Part shown: one piece after another, positions 1-6,175 of the stretch
How the letters are laid out: each line of letters opens with the position of its first letter
Position numbering within the stretch: position 1 is the first letter of the stretch
From: Lachnospiraceae bacterium
GTDB taxonomy: Bacteria; Bacillota_A; Clostridia; Lachnospirales; Lachnospiraceae
Direction of reading: 5' to 3'
Length of the DNA stretch: 12,129 nucleotides
NCBI GenBank assembly: GCA_017996675.1
Contig: JAGOGN010000033.1
Span: forward strand, 1-12,129
The notes under the pieces: model-generated
The model's input: only the letters and a program-made list of their open reading frames with translations
The model's database searches: none
What the model was told of the DNA's origin: nothing
Position numbers and translations under genes: made by a program

Positions 1-1304
1 TTTTTTTTTCACTTGTATTGTTGATTGGAAATGTTTTTCAACAATTATATAATACAGTGGATTCCGTAATTGTGGGTCAATTTGTTGGTTCAGATGCTTT
101 GGCAGCAGTTGGTTCCTCTGGATCGATTGTAAACTTGATCGTGAGTTTATTAATGGGTATCACCTTGGGATCTAGTGTGGTGATTTCTAATTATTATGGG
201 GCACGTGATTTAGAACATATGGAGCGCGCGATTCATACATCGATCTCGCTAGGATTGATTTCTGGAGCATTAATCAGTATTGTGGGCGTGGTATTATCAC
301 CCCAGATTTTGATCTGGATGGGAACGCCAGCAGATGTTTTGGATCAATCAGCACTCTATTTGAGAATCATTTTTCTAGGAATGATTGGTTCTATGTTATA
401 CAATGTGGGGGGAAGTATTTTCCGAGCAGTTGGTGACTCCAGACATCCACTCTACTTTTTGATTTTTGCTTCTTTTACGAATGTCGCTTTGGATTTGCTA
501 TTTGTGGTAGTATTCAAGATGGGAATTGCAGGAGCCGCATGGGCCACCATTATTTCTCAATCTCTTTCTGCAATCCTCACATTTGCAAAGCTGATGAAAG
601 ATAAGACTGAGTATCAGGTTAGCTTTAAAAAGATAAGAATCTATAAACAAGAGGCATTGTTAATTATTAAGATTGGTATTCCAAGCGGAATACAAAATTC
701 GGTAATCGCTTTATCGAATGTGGTTGTACAAGCGAACATTAACTCATTTGGACCAGCTGCAATGGCTGGCTGTGGGGCTTATGTAAAACTGGATGGATTT
801 GCAGTAATGCCTGCTATTAGTTTTGGAATGGCGTTAACAACATTTGTGGGGCAGAATCTTGGTGCGGGAAAACCAGACCGTATGCAAAAAGGCGCGAAAT
901 TTGGCATTTTGGCTAGTATGATTACAGTAGAAATAGCGGGAATCTTTTTGTTTATTTTTGCAAAACCACTGATTTCACTATTTGATAATAATCCAGATGT
1001 TATTTCTTATGGAGTACAAATGGCAAGAACGAATTCGTTATTCTATATGTTTTTGGCCGGTGCGCATGCAATGGCAGGAGCACTTCGAGGAGCAGGAAAG
1101 ACAAAGGTTCCGATGTTTGTCATGCTTGCTTGTTGGTGTTTAATGAGAATGACTTGGATTACTGTTATGATTCAGTTTATTAATGATATTCATATTGTTT
1201 TCATGGGTTATCCAATTACATGGATAGCCAGCATGATCTGTTTTGTGATATACTATAAAAAGTCGAACTGGGTTCACAAATCCGGTGTAAGTATAAAAGC
1301 CTAA
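1..1304 (+). CDS. MATE family efflux transporter (5' end cut by window)
   Basis: Multidrug and toxin extrusion-type membrane transporter, expected to export small cationic or amphipathic compounds in exchange for Na+ or H+; the substrate cannot be told from sequence. The frame is open from base 3. The first in-frame start inside the window (TTG at 18) falls within the first membrane helix, in the family-typical stretch ending FQQLYNTVDSVIVGQFVG, so the true start lies upstream and roughly 20-25 residues are missing. About 433 residues are visible of a usual ~450. Hydrophobic helices run along the whole length, as expected for a 12-helix MATE protein. The second half has the recognisable motif AMAGCGAYVKLDGF followed by ALTTFVGQNLGAGKPDRMQKG, which is common in clostridial MATE proteins. 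It ends at TAA 13 bp before the S66 peptidase gene, so it probably heads that operon. Family assignment is secure; the subfamily is not. Confidence 0.92.
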   Translation, partial: FFSLVLLIGNVFQQLYNTVDSVIVGQFVGSDALAAVGSSGSIVNLIVSLLMGITLGSSVVISNYYGARDLEHMERAIHTSISLGLISGALISIVGVVLSPQILIWMGTPADVLDQSALYLRIIFLGMIGSMLYNVGGSIFRAVGDSRHPLYFLIFASFTNVALDLLFVVVFKMGIAGAAWATIISQSLSAILTFAKLMKDKTEYQVSFKKIRIYKQEALLIIKIGIPSGIQNSVIALSNVVVQANINSFGPAAMAGCGAYVKLDGFAVMPAISFGMALTTFVGQNLGAGKPDRMQKGAKFGILASMITVEIAGIFLFIFAKPLISLFDNNPDVISYGVQMARTNSLFYMFLAGAHAMAGALRGAGKTKVPMFVMLACWCLMRMTWITVMIQFINDIHIVFMGYPITWIASMICFVIYYKKSNWVHKSGVSIKA

Positions 1305-1317
1305 CAGGAGAAAAGAA

Positions 1318-2304
1318 ATGAGATATCCGAATTTTTTGCGACAGGGGCAGATGATTGGAATTACTGCTCCTAGTAGTGGAATTCTTGATAAAAAGGAAAG
1401 CTATGATTATTCAATTTTACAATTGAGTAACCATGGCTTTTTGTGCAGGGAAACGAATAATGTTTTTACGTCAGGCATAGTTAGTGGAAGTGGAAAGCAG
1501 CGAGCGGATGAATTTATGGAGTTGTTGAAAGATCCAGATATTCAGGTGATTCTTTGTGCCACTGGTGGAGATTTTCTGATGGAAATGCTTCCATTTTTAG
1601 ATTTCGAAATGATTCGCGCCTATCCAAAATGGGTGCAGGGATATTCTGATCCAACGGGTTTGCTACATAGTATTTTGGTGAATTGCGAGATTGCAACAAT
1701 TTACGGTGCCAATGCAGGTGGCTTTGACATGTCCCCATGGCATCCGTCTTTGGAACGCAATTTGGATATTTTGATGGGGAAGGAGATCATTCAGAACTCG
1801 TTTCCTAAGTTTCAAGCAGGATGGAAGGAAGATGGAGAAGAGTTTAATCTGGATTCTGTGACAGAATGGAAGACTCCTCATGGAAATGTAGATGTTCAGG
1901 GCAGAATGATGGGCGGTTGTTTGGACTGCCTTTGGAATTTAATTGGGACTTCCATGGATCGGACTAGGGAATTCGTCGAAAAATATGAATCAGATGGCTT
2001 TATTTGGTATTTTGATATTTATGCTCTCACAGCAGAAGACACTTATCGGGCATTGTGGCAAATGAATGATGCAGGCTGGTTTGTAAATGTTAAAGGGATT
2101 GTGGTAGGTAGAGTCAGGTTCCCAAATACCATGATGGAACTGACTTATCAAAATGCAATAGAACGGTTATTTCCGGATATTCCTCTGATTATGGAAGCGG
2201 ATATTGGACATGTCAAACCTTCACTTACAATCGTAAATGGAGCGATAGGGCACGTTCGAGCTGCTGATGGAAAAGGTGAAATAAAATTATATTGGAAAGA
2301 GTAG
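1318..2304 (+). CDS. S66 family peptidase (LD-carboxypeptidase / MccF-like)
   Basis: Cytoplasmic serine hydrolase of family S66. Known members cleave the L,D bond of muropeptide tetrapeptides during wall recycling (LdcA) or inactivate peptide-nucleotide antibiotics such as microcin C (MccF). The 328-residue length fits. Visible family marks: N-terminal GQMIGITAPSSG (10-21); CATGGDFLMEMLPFLD (80-95), matching the usual G-G region; the nucleophile elbow GYSDPTGLL with Ser110; the MMGGCLDCLWNLIGT region (197-211); and ADIGHVKPSLTIVNGA with the likely catalytic His298. Where a Glu normally completes the Ser-Glu-His triad, the sequence reads IWYFDIYAL, so Asp233 appears to take its place; this alignment is by eye. 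The ATG start has an AGGAG site (caggagaaaagaaATG). It lies 13 bp after the MATE gene and 10 bp before the HutD gene, which suggests one transcript. Whether it acts on wall peptides or on a toxic peptide is unknown. Confidence 0.9.
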   Translation: MRYPNFLRQGQMIGITAPSSGILDKKESYDYSILQLSNHGFLCRETNNVFTSGIVSGSGKQRADEFMELLKDPDIQVILCATGGDFLMEMLPFLDFEMIRAYPKWVQGYSDPTGLLHSILVNCEIATIYGANAGGFDMSPWHPSLERNLDILMGKEIIQNSFPKFQAGWKEDGEEFNLDSVTEWKTPHGNVDVQGRMMGGCLDCLWNLIGTSMDRTREFVEKYESDGFIWYFDIYALTAEDTYRALWQMNDAGWFVNVKGIVVGRVRFPNTMMELTYQNAIERLFPDIPLIMEADIGHVKPSLTIVNGAIGHVRAADGKGEIKLYWKE

Positions 2305-2314
2305 GCGTATAATA

Positions 2315-2902
2315 ATGATCAAAATAACACAAGAAGAATATAGATTATCCAACTGGAGTGGAGGAACAACGACTCAACTGTTGATCTGGCCACCCTCTGC
2401 CGATTATCAAAGCCGCAACTTTGCTTTTCGAATTAGCTCTGCAACAGTGGAACAAGAGGAATCTACCTTTACGAGTTTGCCAGGTGTGCACCGCTTTTTA
2501 TCGGTGTTAGATGGTACGCTCCAATTAACCGTAAAGCAGAAATGTCAAGAACAAGTCATTTTCTTAAACGAAAATGAGGTCTATGAATTTGAAGGCGATT
2601 GGGAAGTGCGAAGTAAAGGACAGGTGAGAGATTTTAACCTTATGCTGAAAGACTGCAATGGCAGCATGGAACAAATAGAATTGAAGCATAATGATAAAAT
2701 AATTTGCGAAAGAGAGTTTGGCTTCTTATTTGTTGTGAATGGAGACGCTACTATTCGTAATCTGAATATAGAAGAAGCAATTAAACTAAATGAAGGGGAA
2801 AGCGTATTTGATCACCTTGATCAAAAAACAGAATACCTGATACAGACACAGCAGAAGTGTTCCGCTTTTTTCATTCAGGCAGGAGAGTTATTAAATGCGT
2901 AA
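2315..2902 (+). CDS. HutD/Ves family protein
   Basis: Cupin-fold protein of the HutD/Ves family (195 residues; the usual length is about 180-200). HutD accompanies histidine-utilisation genes in pseudomonads and Ves is its E. coli relative; the biochemical role of the family is poorly defined, so no activity is assigned. Family marks: N-terminal [15 protein letters not shown] (13-27), an [17 protein letters not shown] stretch (36-52), [14 protein letters not shown] (54-67) and the conserved VRDFNLML (104-111). No signal peptide or membrane helix is seen. The ATG follows the S66 stop by 10 bp, with only a weak ribosome site (ggaaagag, rather far, or taggcg, close), which suggests low or coupled translation. 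No hut genes are nearby, so a histidine-degradation role has no support from context. The last 8 bp overlap the next gene. Confidence 0.87.
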   Translation: MIKITQEEYRLSNWSGGTTTQLLIWPPSADYQSRNFAFRISSATVEQEESTFTSLPGVHRFLSVLDGTLQLTVKQKCQEQVIFLNENEVYEFEGDWEVRSKGQVRDFNLMLKDCNGSMEQIELKHNDKIICEREFGFLFVVNGDATIRNLNIEEAIKLNEGESVFDHLDQKTEYLIQTQQKCSAFFIQAGELLNA

Positions 2903-3137
2903 AATGGAATTTAAAATGGAGCGTAATGGTTTGCTCAATATTGGAGATCGCTTACCAGTTACGGAAAGTAAATTACCAACCTCTTATTATTATACGTTGG
3001 GCAAAGCTTATGCAATGTCGGCAAATTATGAGTTTTCGAAAAGATTGAAATCGACAGAAGGCACGGTGACTGCCATTGAGGAAACATCGAAGGGCTTTTT
3101 TGTGACAGTAGAATTTGAAGAGGAAAGTATAGAATAA
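2895..3137 (+). CDS. Uncharacterised 80-residue protein
   Basis: I do not recognise this family. The start ATG lies 8 bp inside the end of the HutD gene and is preceded at good spacing by aggagag (2881-2887), so the frame is very likely translated and coupled to hutD. The protein is soluble and of mixed charge, with no signal peptide or membrane segment. The first half has [11 protein letters not shown] and a Tyr/Ala-rich [18 protein letters not shown]. The second half (about 51-76) alternates hydrophobic and polar residues ([20 protein letters not shown]), which suggests a small beta-barrel or SH3-like fold; that is a guess from the residue pattern. It is the last gene of the MATE-S66-HutD run. 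Its stop overlaps the A-tract that serves as the T-tract of the convergent degV terminator. The rightward transcript has no U-run of its own after the shared hairpin. Confidence 0.75.
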   Translation: MRKMEFKMERNGLLNIGDRLPVTESKLPTSYYYTLGKAYAMSANYEFSKRLKSTEGTVTAIEETSKGFFVTVEFEEESIE

Positions 3138-3185
3138 AAAAATGCCCTGCGAAACCAGTGTGAGTGGAATGTATCGCGGGGCATT
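3136..3185 (-). terminator. Rho-independent terminator of degV
   Basis: Arms aatgccctgcg (3141-3151) and cgcggggcatt (3175-3185) pair over 11 positions with one G-U wobble in the + strand transcript. Read on the - strand, the stem is followed by seven T (3142-3136), giving a classical intrinsic terminator 10 bp after the degV stop. On the + strand the A-tract precedes the stem and no T-run follows it, so it should end degV transcripts well and the rightward operon only weakly. The loop is long (23 nt). Confidence 0.82.
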
Positions 3186-3194
3186 GTGGGCTAT

Positions 3195-4088
3195 TTAGAT
3201 AGTTTCGTACTTTTGTACAAAAGAAATACCAAGTGAAAAAGGTCCAGTGTGGCACGCAGTTACAGCTCCGATGGTAGCAGGGAAGTCTTCGCCTGGTAAA
3301 TTTTCTACACAGGTGATGCCTAATTCGGCTTCAACAGTTGCTCTAAATTCTGCTGCTTCTACAGGGTCGTATCCAAATCCGACTGTGATAAAGTAGTCAT
3401 CAATATTCTTATCTTCAAAGAACTTCTTTGCATTTGCGATAACGACTGGTTTGGCTTTCTTTCTGGAACGGGTAATACTGGTAATACTCAAATCACCTTT
3501 TTTCAGGTTGAGTAATGGTTGTATATTTAATTTATCACCAACTGTGGTAAGCATCTTGCCGATTCTTCCACCTTTCTTTAAGTAATCTAAAGTGGAAATG
3601 GTGAAAATAATCTGGCTGGTAGCTTTGAAACCATCTATTTTACTGCACATATCGTCAAAGGAAAGTCCATCTTCACGCATGCGTAGAAATTCTCGTACAA
3701 TTAAGGCCTGCCCAACGGTATTCTGCCAACTATTGAAAACTTTAAGCTGAGCATCAGGATGATCTTCCAAAAAAATCTGACATGCTGTCATGGCTGAATT
3801 AAATGAGCCACTTAAGGAAGTTGTGATGCACAGGCAGATCACAGAATCACCTGCATCATATGCAGCCTGAAAACGTTGAAGAAAATCGTCGACAGATGGA
3901 AGTGAGGTTTTCGGAAAACAACCTTCATCTACCATTTTTTTATAAAATAAATCCCGGTCAATTTCTGAGTAATCCTTTTGGTAGGTTTCCCCGTCAAAGG
4001 TAATGTAGAGAGGGATAATTTCTAAATTATGCGCTGTAGCATAGGAAACTGGCAAGTCACAGGCGCTGTCGCTGATTATTCTGATCAT
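3195..4088 (-). CDS. DegV family fatty-acid-binding protein
   Basis: DegV-family protein (297 residues, typical length). The family binds a fatty acid in its inter-domain cleft; the FakB members present it to the kinase FakA, which makes acyl-phosphate for phospholipid synthesis. Visible marks: N-terminal IISDSACDLP (4-13); TSLPSVDDF (61-69), matching the usual TSQPSP motif; TTSLSGSFNSA (89-99); LKKGGRIGK (170-178); and C-terminal HTGPFSLGISF (280-290). The start is clear: AAGGAG lies just upstream of the ATG on the - strand (aaaaggagttactATG). The gene stands alone, with its own promoter (4163-4191) and terminator (3136-3185). Low-GC bacteria often carry several degV paralogues with different lipid preference, so this is not called fakB. 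No FakA gene is in the window. Confidence 0.93.
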   Translation of the reverse strand: MIRIISDSACDLPVSYATAHNLEIIPLYITFDGETYQKDYSEIDRDLFYKKMVDEGCFPKTSLPSVDDFLQRFQAAYDAGDSVICLCITTSLSGSFNSAMTACQIFLEDHPDAQLKVFNSWQNTVGQALIVREFLRMREDGLSFDDMCSKIDGFKATSQIIFTISTLDYLKKGGRIGKMLTTVGDKLNIQPLLNLKKGDLSITSITRSRKKAKPVVIANAKKFFEDKNIDDYFITVGFGYDPVEAAEFRATVEAELGITCVENLPGEDFPATIGAVTACHTGPFSLGISFVQKYETI

Positions 4089-4113
4089 AGTAACTCCTTT
4101 TGATTTTATTATC

Positions 4114-4144
4114 CTGTATAGTACATCAAAAAGAGCTTATACAG
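4114..4144 (-). other. Inverted repeat in the degV leader
   Basis: CTGTATA (4114-4120) and TATACAG (4138-4144) form a perfect 7-bp inverted repeat with a 17-nt gap. It lies between the predicted degV transcription start (near 4156) and the ribosome site (about 4095-4100). In the RNA it could fold into a modest AU-rich hairpin upstream of the ribosome site. No terminator-like U-run follows it. It may be chance in AT-rich DNA. Confidence 0.35.
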
Positions 4145-4162
4145 TGATTTTTATACATTCAG

Positions 4163-4191
4163 ATTATATCATGTAGTTTTGAAAACTACAA
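4163..4191 (-). promoter_or_regulatory. degV promoter (extended -10)
   Basis: On the - strand the order is TTGTAG (4191-4186), a 17-bp spacer, then TATAAT (4168-4163). The bases just before the -10 are TGA, giving an extended -10 element TGnTATAAT. The -35 matches the consensus at only 3 of 6 positions, which the perfect extended -10 should offset. The predicted start near 4156 leaves a leader of about 68 nt before the degV ATG. Confidence 0.7.
4172..4190. promoter_or_regulatory. 19-bp perfect palindrome, likely repressor operator
   Basis: TGTAGTTTT-G-AAAACTACA is a perfect inverted repeat with 9-bp arms around a single base. It overlaps the -35 element and nearly all of the spacer of the degV promoter, the position at which a dimeric repressor would block RNA polymerase. 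A one-base loop and lack of a following T-run argue against a terminator. I do not recognise the consensus of a particular regulator. It also lies about 100 bp upstream of the divergent carbon-nitrogen hydrolase gene, so it could affect both. Confidence 0.55.
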
Positions 4192-4276
4192 GAAAAAGTT
4201 TTGAATATTTGTGCCGGAAGAATAAAGTTTTTAGAGGGATAGCGTAAGAGATAACGTTATGATATGATGAAAAAAA

Positions 4277-4284
4277 AGGGGGTG
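4277..4284 (+). promoter_or_regulatory. Strong ribosome site that sets a TTG start
   Basis: AGGGGGTG differs from the ideal AGGAGGTG at one base and ends 6 nt before TTG at 4291. The in-frame ATGs at 4264 and 4267 have no ribosome site ahead of them, and the purine run would fall inside the coding sequence if they were used. A possible extended -10 (TGATATGAT, 4260-4268) with no good -35 overlaps them; if it is real, the transcript would begin after both ATGs. Confidence 0.7.
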
Positions 4285-4290
4285 GCTTTT

Positions 4291-5082
4291 TTGAAAATTG
4301 CAGTCGCACAGTTTTCTCCAACGTGGGAAAATAAAGAGCAAAGTATGGCAAAGGCGGAAAGCTGGATAAAAGAAGCAGCACAGAAGAATGCAGAATTCAT
4401 TTTTTTTCCGGAATTATCTTTGACAGGATTTTCGATGAAAGTGGATTCGATCCGAGATCAATTGAATGAAACGGAATCCTTTATGAAGTCAAGTGCAATT
4501 AAATATCAGATTGGAATTGGAATCGGTTATGTTCCGGCGAGAGATGGGCTAGGTAGAAACACCTATTTAATTGTGGACGCAAACGGAGAACAACTTCTTT
4601 CTTACGATAAAATTCATCCTTTTTCTTTTGCAAAAGAAGATCAGTTCTATCAGGGTGGAGAGCGAGTGATTACCGGAAATATCGGTGGAATTCCAGTGGG
4701 AATTGGGATTTGTTTTGATTTGCGATTTCCAGAATTGTATCGAGCAATGATGCCAAAACCACACTTATTATTGATACCAGCAAATTGGCCATTGGCAAGA
4801 ATTGAGCAGTGGAAAATTCTTTTAAGAGCCAGAGCAGTTGAAAATCAGGTTTTTGTGATGGGTATTAATTGTGCAGGAAATTTAGGTGGGGTTTATTATT
4901 CTGGTGAGTCAATTGTAGTTAATCCATTAGGAGAGGTTATTTATTCTGGAAAGAAAGATAGTGAAGATCTGTTTTTGTGTGAGATTGATGATCAGATTGA
5001 GAAGATGCGTCAGCACTTTCCTGTTTTGGAAGATCGAAAATCGAGGGAATTTTGGACCTTAGTTCAAGAATCTGAAAAGTAG
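4291..5082 (+). CDS. Carbon-nitrogen hydrolase (nitrilase superfamily, amidase-like)
   Basis: Cytoplasmic enzyme of the nitrilase superfamily, hydrolysing a non-peptide C-N bond, most likely an amide. The TTG at 4291 is preferred because of the ribosome site AGGGGGTG and because the protein then begins MKIAVAQFSPTW, as is usual in this family; it has 263 residues. The Glu-Lys-Cys triad is present: Glu41 in FFPELSLTGFS, Lys107 in YDKIHPF and Cys141 in GICFDLRFPELYR. PANWP (163-167) followed by WKILLRARAVENQ resembles the omega-amidase/YafV branch, which deaminates alpha-keto amides such as 2-oxoglutaramate. That substrate is only a suggestion. It has no signal peptide. The WYL regulator gene starts 32 bp downstream with no terminator between, so the two are probably cotranscribed. 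The 202-bp divergent gap to degV holds the degV promoter and palindrome; I see no convincing -35/-10 pair for this gene. Confidence 0.88.
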   Translation: MKIAVAQFSPTWENKEQSMAKAESWIKEAAQKNAEFIFFPELSLTGFSMKVDSIRDQLNETESFMKSSAIKYQIGIGIGYVPARDGLGRNTYLIVDANGEQLLSYDKIHPFSFAKEDQFYQGGERVITGNIGGIPVGIGICFDLRFPELYRAMMPKPHLLLIPANWPLARIEQWKILLRARAVENQVFVMGINCAGNLGGVYYSGESIVVNPLGEVIYSGKKDSEDLFLCEIDDQIEKMRQHFPVLEDRKSREFWTLVQESEK

Positions 5083-5114
5083 TAAGAGAACATTGTTTCA
5101 ATCAGGAGGAAAGC

Positions 5115-6101
5115 ATGGCAAAATCAGAAAAACAGAAATTAAAACTTTTATACATCAGAGATTTATTGTTGGAAAAAACGGATAGCGATCATGCAATTAC
5201 AACGAATGAACTGATCCAGGAATTAGAAAAAGAAGGAATTGGTGCTGAACGAAAAAGTATTTATCAGGATATTCAGCTCTTAAACGATCATGTGGTTGAG
5301 GTGCTAAAGAAAACAACGAAGCCACAGGGGTATTATGTGGAAGATCGAGATTTTGAACTTGCTGAAGTGAAATTGTTAGTAGATCTAGTTGAGGCAGCCA
5401 AATTCGTAACAGATACAAAATCTCGTGCTCTTATTAAGAAGCTTGAGCGCCTGACTAGTGTTCACCAGGGTAAAAGACTGCAACGGCAGGTCCTGGTGAC
5501 GGACAGAATTAAGACAGCAAACGAGAGCATTTACTATAATGTGGATTGCATTCACGAAGCAATTTCTCAAAACAAGAAAATTAGTTTTTTGTATTATCGA
5601 TGGACGGTGCAGAAAACGGAAGAACTTCGTCATAATGGCGAACCTTATACCATTAATCCTTGGAGACTTACTTGGGCGGATGAAAATTATTATTTAATCG
5701 GATATGATGAAGAAGAAGGAAAAGTAAAATATTATCGCGTAGATAAGATGAAAAAAGTTCAGATTCTTCTAAAAGAACGTCAGGGCAGCGAATATATGAA
5801 TGATTTTGATTTTGGCAATCTTCATAAACGCACATTCGGAATGTTTGCGGGTGAGGAAGAAGTCGTTACGTTACGGATGAGTGAAAAGATGGCAGGAGTG
5901 GTTGTGGATCGTTTTGGAAAAGGGATTTCCATTCGTCCGCTAGAAAATGGAGAGTTCGAAACACGGGTAAAAGTCGCTGTATCCAATCAATTTTTTGGAT
6001 GGGTTACTGGACTGGGGACGGATGCGCAAATTATTAGCCCGAACAGTGTGAAGGAAAGGTATCGAGATTATTTGATGAATCTTGTACGTCAATATATTTA
6101 A
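5115..6101 (+). CDS. HTH-WYL domain transcriptional regulator
   Basis: DNA-binding regulator of the HTH/WYL type (328 residues, usual for the family). An N-terminal winged helix-turn-helix (about 5-75) includes AITTNELIQELEKEGIGAERKSIYQDIQLL, with a typical recognition region. The WYL domain (about 140-220) has the core NPWRLTWADENYYLIGYD, where YYL replaces the namesake WYL, and then YYRVDKM. The C-terminal WCX-type extension (about 247-325) contains VTLRMSEKMAGVVVDRFG. WYL domains are thought to sense nucleic-acid or nucleotide-like ligands; the ligand here is unknown. The start is an ATG with a consensus site (caggaggaaagcATG). It follows the carbon-nitrogen hydrolase by 32 bp, so the pair may share a job, such as control of the hydrolase or its pathway. 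The stop overlaps the A-tract of the convergent pyrG terminator. Confidence 0.92.
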   Translation: MAKSEKQKLKLLYIRDLLLEKTDSDHAITTNELIQELEKEGIGAERKSIYQDIQLLNDHVVEVLKKTTKPQGYYVEDRDFELAEVKLLVDLVEAAKFVTDTKSRALIKKLERLTSVHQGKRLQRQVLVTDRIKTANESIYYNVDCIHEAISQNKKISFLYYRWTVQKTEELRHNGEPYTINPWRLTWADENYYLIGYDEEEGKVKYYRVDKMKKVQILLKERQGSEYMNDFDFGNLHKRTFGMFAGEEEVVTLRMSEKMAGVVVDRFGKGISIRPLENGEFETRVKVAVSNQFFGWVTGLGTDAQIISPNSVKERYRDYLMNLVRQYI

Positions 6102-6164
6102 AAAATAACAGGCTGATTTTGTTTTTCTACTTGAAAATGAGAAAACAAAGTGCAGCCTGTTATT
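6101..6164 (-). terminator. Terminator of pyrG in the convergent gap
   Basis: Perfect 12-bp arms aataacaggctg (6104-6115) and cagcctgttatt (6153-6164), with a second nested inverted repeat in the loop (tttgtttt 6118-6125 with aaaacaaa 6142-6149), make one long hairpin. On the - strand the stem runs into ttatttttt, a U-rich tail, 12 bp after the pyrG stop. On the + strand the tail (ttattcaatag) is poor in T, so it probably also slows or ends the WYL transcript, but less well. Confidence 0.82.
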
Positions 6165-6175
6165 CAATAGTTACA

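Noticed and set aside
2857..3048. 63-codon + strand frame overlapping hutD and the 80-residue gene
   Set aside because: It has no ribosome site and uses a different frame from the well-supported gene at 2895.
3141..3185. Hairpin considered as a terminator for the rightward operon
   Set aside because: No T-tract follows on the + strand; the run of seven T is only on the degV side.
2959..3255. 98-codon - strand frame across the degV end and the small-protein gene
   Set aside because: It overlaps degV in another frame, passes through the terminator hairpin and has no family resemblance.
4172..4190. Palindrome considered as a terminator
   Set aside because: The loop would be one base, the arms are A/T-rich, and no T-run follows on either strand; operator is the better reading.
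4251..4260. 10-bp palindrome ATAACGTTAT before the carbon-nitrogen hydrolase
   Set aside because: Too short and A/T-rich to separate from chance, and not placed on a convincing promoter.
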